A DNA stretch of 15,710 bases, from the NCBI GenBank assembly GCA_039805865.1, contig JBDLTI010000039.1, positions 1-15,710 of the forward strand. The letters run 5' to 3'. Source of the DNA: Fluviibacter sp039805865. GTDB taxonomy: Bacteria; Pseudomonadota; Gammaproteobacteria; Burkholderiales; Rhodocyclaceae. Positions 12,614-15,710 of this stretch are shown piece by piece. Both the position numbers and the translations under genes were made by a program. The stretch's first letter is position 1. Every line of letters begins with the position of its first letter. The notes beneath the pieces were generated by a model. The model did not search any database, was not told where the DNA came from, and saw only the letters and a program-made list of their open reading frames with translations.

Positions 12614-13711
12614 CTACCTGTCCCGCTGAAGTGGTCCAACAAATGTTGACTGTGGTTTATATGCCACCGGTGCCAACCCCCAGTAACCGCCCTCGGCATC
12701 ATAGAGATACCGGTAATTGATTAAAGGGCGGATGCCGGTATTAATGAACGGGTCACCCCAACCGGTAACAACATCCTCGAAGATTTTGGTCCAATGCCCG
12801 CGGGCCAAAGGTGCTGCGGGGCCATTGCCCTCGATCCAGCGAATCTGGGGGCCGCTGCCAGCAATCCAGCGCGGTGTGATGTATACCTCGGTGCCGTTGG
12901 GAATCTTGCCATGACGAGGCGCACCGGTAATACCGGCCAGCGTTGACCGAATGCCGGTGTCCATAAGAAAGCGACCATGCACCAGATAAGGCATGTCGTT
13001 GTCGACCACGTTCACCGTTAGGTCGGCTTGCGGATAAGCCCAGAGGTTTTGTTTTAGGCCATCGACGCGCGGCTTTTCTAGTTTAACCAAACTGAAGTCT
13101 GTGCCGGCCGTATTACCAGTGAGTCCAATACGGATACCATCCGGTTCCAGCACAAAGCCTGCCCGCAACTGACCTTCGTTGATCTGCGGCAGGTTAAAGA
13201 GGGCAATGCCATCGAGCTGACCAAATCCAATGCCGATGCGACGCACGCGATCAGCCGCCGGGCCTGCGACACAAGCTTTAGCCAGCTCGGCATCTGGCGC
13301 ACAGACGATCTCTGAGACAACCAACCCTGTGACGTTGCTGACGGCCGGCTGCCCGACCATACTGCCCTCGCCTTTGGCATCGACAAACTCAATCCGCAAC
13401 GGGCTGACGGTACCGCGACTGATCTGTCCGCTCTCGGCAATTTCGGTCACGCCTTGTGGCCCAGCATGATCAAAGTCCGCGACCAGATCCTGACTGATTA
13501 AAGTAACGCTGCTGCCGGTGTCCAGCAGCATGCCTACCACCGGCCCGCCATTGATACGAACACGCACTTTGAGATGCTGCTCATAACTGCTATCTGCGGT
13601 GTAAGGTATAAAAAAACTGCCTCGGTAGGCCGAATAATCTGGCCGTTCCGAGGCAAAAGACCATGCGGTCTGACAGAGTGCTACTAGAAACAGGATTGCG
13701 CGCTTAGACAT
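12614..13711 (-). CDS. exported two-DTG aspartic-protease-like protein in a siderophore operon
   Basis: A 365-residue protein with a signal peptide ending around SFA (residue 20). It has two aspartic-protease active-site motifs, D64-T-G-S-S in a MLLDTGSSVTLIS context and D251-T-G in FLMDTGIRST, 187 residues apart, close to the 183 between pepsin's catalytic Asp32 and Asp215. The C-terminus carries YLYDAEGGYWGLAPVA, similar to the pepsin end (FD...VGLAPVA). This suggests a single-chain bilobed pepsin-like fold rather than a dimeric retropepsin. The second motif lacks the usual Thr/Ser after DTG, so activity is not certain. C137 and C147 could form a disulfide. Its ATG overlaps the end of the piuC gene by eight bases, so it is coexpressed with the siderophore receptor and hydroxylase. 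Substrate unknown. Confidence 0.75.
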   Translation of the reverse strand: MSKRAILFLVALCQTAWSFASERPDYSAYRGSFFIPYTADSSYEQHLKVRVRINGGPVVGMLLDTGSSVTLISQDLVADFDHAGPQGVTEIAESGQISRGTVSPLRIEFVDAKGEGSMVGQPAVSNVTGLVVSEIVCAPDAELAKACVAGPAADRVRRIGIGFGQLDGIALFNLPQINEGQLRAGFVLEPDGIRIGLTGNTAGTDFSLVKLEKPRVDGLKQNLWAYPQADLTVNVVDNDMPYLVHGRFLMDTGIRSTLAGITGAPRHGKIPNGTEVYITPRWIAGSGPQIRWIEGNGPAAPLARGHWTKIFEDVVTGWGDPFINTGIRPLINYRYLYDAEGGYWGLAPVAYKPQSTFVGPLQRDR

Positions 13712-14387
13712 CAGCCCACATACGTAAGAGGTTGTGATACACGCCGGTCAAGCGAATCGCTTCATCGGTTTCACCATGCGCTTTGCGCAATTCGATGATG
13801 GACATATCCAGATCGTAGAGCAGACGGCGCTGCTCGTCGGAACGAACCATGCTCTCCGTCCAGAAGAAGCAGGAGATGCGGGCACCCCGCGTGACCGGTT
13901 CGACACGATGCACCGAGGAGCTGGGGTACAACACCATATCGCCCGCGGCGAATTTGATGCGCTGTGAGCCGTAGGTATCTTCGATAACCAGCTCACCGCC
14001 TTCATAATCTTCGGGCTCCGTCAAAAACAACGTGCACGACACATCGGTGCGCACATGCCGTCCGGTGGCCGCATGCGTACGCACAGAATTATCGATGTGG
14101 TTACCGAAGGCGTTTTTCTGGCCGGTGTAACGATTGAACAGCGGTGGGTAAATGCGTTTGGGCAACGCACCCGTTAAAAACAGATCGTTGGTTGCCAGTG
14201 CATGCAGCACTATGGTGCGGGCTTTTTTACAGTCGTCCCCGTCTTCAGGCAATTGCGTGTTGTTCTTGGCTTTGGCCGATTGGCTGCCTGCCGTGATAAC
14301 GCCATCTGCCCAATCCGCCTCATCGATAATCTGACGAATATCTTTCACCTGTTGCTTGGTGAGCACCTGCGGAATATGTAAGAGCAT
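13704..14387 (-). CDS. piuC: PKHD-type Fe(II)/2-oxoglutarate hydroxylase (PiuC-like)
   Basis: A 227-residue cytoplasmic dioxygenase. The iron facial triad is visible as H97-x-D99 (NHIDNS) and H160 (SSSVHRVEPV), with R170 in TRGAR as the likely 2-oxoglutarate anchor. The length and the LFLTEPEDYEGGELVIED strand region match the YbiX/PiuC family. These genes regularly sit beside Fiu/PiuA siderophore receptors and are Fur-controlled, and the physiological substrate is not established. The ATG is preceded by AAGGA at 14395-14399 on the minus strand. It follows the receptor gene by 20 bp and overlaps the protease gene, giving a three-gene operon. Confidence 0.93.
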   Translation of the reverse strand: MLLHIPQVLTKQQVKDIRQIIDEADWADGVITAGSQSAKAKNNTQLPEDGDDCKKARTIVLHALATNDLFLTGALPKRIYPPLFNRYTGQKNAFGNHIDNSVRTHAATGRHVRTDVSCTLFLTEPEDYEGGELVIEDTYGSQRIKFAAGDMVLYPSSSVHRVEPVTRGARISCFFWTESMVRSDEQRRLLYDLDMSIIELRKAHGETDEAIRLTGVYHNLLRMWADV

Positions 14388-14407
14388 GATGGCGTCCTTT
14401 CGCGACG

Positions 14408-15710
14408 TTAGAACTTGTACGTCAGCCCCAGCTGGAATGCCTGGTAGGTGCCGGGCACGGCGAAGCCGCCGTTTTCATAGAGGGAGACGTAGTTGGTGGT
14501 ATTGAAAAGGTTGTAACCGTTCAGACGCACGGTGTAATTTTTAGCGTCGTACTGGATAAGACCGTCAACAGTGGCCTGAGCCTGCACCCAATTCGGTGCG
14601 TTGTATGCCGCCCCCGTTTGACCGTAAACATTACGACGACCCATACCATTCACCCCGCCGCCGATTTTCCAGCCATAAGGCAACTGGTAGGTGGTCCACA
14701 GGTTAAAGGTATACGGCGTTGCGTTAGAGGGGGTTTGGCCAACCATCTGCGTTGCGAGCGGGTTGGCCGGAATGTCGATACGCGAATCCATCAGACCGAG
14801 GCCACTGAACACATCCCACTTCTCTGTCAGACTACCGGTGACTTCAAATTCAACACCATCGGTATGACGTCGGACAGAGCGCAGCTGTGCGGTACTTTCC
14901 AGGTCGGTGTTTCGTTCGTAGTTCTTCACCTGGTGGTAAAGCGATGCACGGAAAGACAGACCCAGATCATTGATATCGCCTTTGTAGCCAATTTCAGTCA
15001 GCTCACTGGTTTCTGCCGGCAGCTGCGCACCGGCCGACAATTGATACAGATCAGCTGTCGGGCTAAAGGAGTCACTCCACGACAAATAGAAGTTACCGAA
15101 ATTCGGCATCGGCTCATAGAGCAGACCGGCGCGATAACTTTGCGCTGAAAAATCAAGCGCCTGATTCTTCAGACCGGTGCTCGAGTTAGGCTGGTTATAC
15201 ACCGCATTCAACCAGTCGTTACGAAAGCCACCCATCACCTTTACACCGCGCGTGAGCTCAACCATATCCTGACCGTAAACCGCATAGGAATTCGACGCAT
15301 ATGAGAAGACGGTACTATTGTTCTTAACGAGGTTTGCGTAGCCTTGAGTACAAAGATCACGAACAAGATTATTGTTATTGACCGTAATCCAGCCTGTATT
15401 GCTCGGACTGTAGGCTGGCTGGCACCCTGTGGTATCAAAACTGTATCGATACACATGTTCGCGGTAGTACTCCACACCTGCCAACAAGGTGTGCTCCATG
15501 TCCCAGGCCTTCGCTGTTTTATTGAAGTCAGACTGGAAGGCCAGCGTTTCTTCATCGGCACCGCGCGGCGGCGCCAGACTTAGCGTCTGAACTGGGTAAG
15601 GATTTGTTTGCGTTACATTACCCGTTGGTGATTGCCCACGACCTTTGTTGGCCCAGAGGGAACGGGTGTAATTGGAATACTTGAGCTTTGTTAACAACGA
15701 GGTGTCTTTA
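14408..15710 (-). CDS. TonB-dependent siderophore receptor (Fiu/PiuA-like), C-terminal part
   Basis: The frame is open to the window edge, so the N-terminal signal, TonB box, plug and first strands are missing, and about 434 residues of barrel are present. Strand/loop alternation, the stretch FSPTADLYQLSAGAQLPAET followed by SELTEIGYKGD, and the end AFQLGLTYKF with a terminal aromatic are typical of TonB-dependent siderophore receptors. Pairing with piuC points to the Fiu/PiuA catecholate group. The exact ligand cannot be decided from this part. It would import a ferric siderophore across the outer membrane, with the FbpABC system nearby possibly handling released iron. Its promoter lies outside the window. 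Confidence 0.92.
   Translation of the reverse strand, partial: KDTSLLTKLKYSNYTRSLWANKGRGQSPTGNVTQTNPYPVQTLSLAPPRGADEETLAFQSDFNKTAKAWDMEHTLLAGVEYYREHVYRYSFDTTGCQPAYSPSNTGWITVNNNNLVRDLCTQGYANLVKNNSTVFSYASNSYAVYGQDMVELTRGVKVMGGFRNDWLNAVYNQPNSSTGLKNQALDFSAQSYRAGLLYEPMPNFGNFYLSWSDSFSPTADLYQLSAGAQLPAETSELTEIGYKGDINDLGLSFRASLYHQVKNYERNTDLESTAQLRSVRRHTDGVEFEVTGSLTEKWDVFSGLGLMDSRIDIPANPLATQMVGQTPSNATPYTFNLWTTYQLPYGWKIGGGVNGMGRRNVYGQTGAAYNAPNWVQAQATVDGLIQYDAKNYTVRLNGYNLFNTTNYVSLYENGGFAVPGTYQAFQLGLTYKF

Noticed and set aside
14618..15148. 176-codon plus-strand frame inside the siderophore receptor
   Set aside because: Antisense to a clear TonB-dependent receptor barrel, with no recognisable protein features.

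Overview
The window comes from a Gram-negative bacterium, most likely a beta- or gammaproteobacterium. It encodes outer-membrane beta-barrels, TonB-dependent receptors, a lipobox lipoprotein, TrxC, PiuC and an FbpABC system, and it has recognisable Fur-type and FNR-type operators. Coding density is high, with no gene-free stretch over 300 bases. I see no tRNA, rRNA, CRISPR array or insertion sequence. The genus cannot be read from the sequence alone.

Almost everything concerns trace-metal uptake, arranged as three blocks. The plus-strand block (1-5161) starts with the tail of an APC-type permease. It continues with a small DUF2946-like CxxC protein, a coiled-coil outer-membrane barrel, a ZnuA-like metal-binding protein, a ZnuB-like permease and a PCu(A)C periplasmic copper chaperone. 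A rho-independent terminator follows, and then trxC. No ATPase gene accompanies the permease.

The copper block is on the minus strand (8224 down to 5178). It runs DUF2946 protein, then an OprC/NosA-type TonB-dependent copper receptor, then a 91-residue HTH protein. Upstream lies a perfect 18-bp palindrome containing an exact FNR/ANR site, which suggests oxygen-responsive control of copper import.

The iron blocks are also on the minus strand. The first (15710 down to 12614) is a truncated TonB-dependent siderophore receptor, then the PiuC-type Fe(II)/2-oxoglutarate hydroxylase, then an exported two-DTG aspartic-protease-like protein whose start overlaps the piuC end. The second (12530 down to 8328) is fbpA-fbpB-fbpC and a PEGA-like Gly/Tyr-rich lipoprotein. 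It is preceded by a sigma70-like promoter overlapped by a Fur box.

The least explained items are the bilobed, pepsin-like protease in a siderophore operon, the ATPase-less zinc-type importer with its own outer-membrane barrel, the recurrence of a small DUF2946-type protein ahead of two unrelated metal outer-membrane proteins, and the HTH gene and FNR box framing the copper receptor operon.
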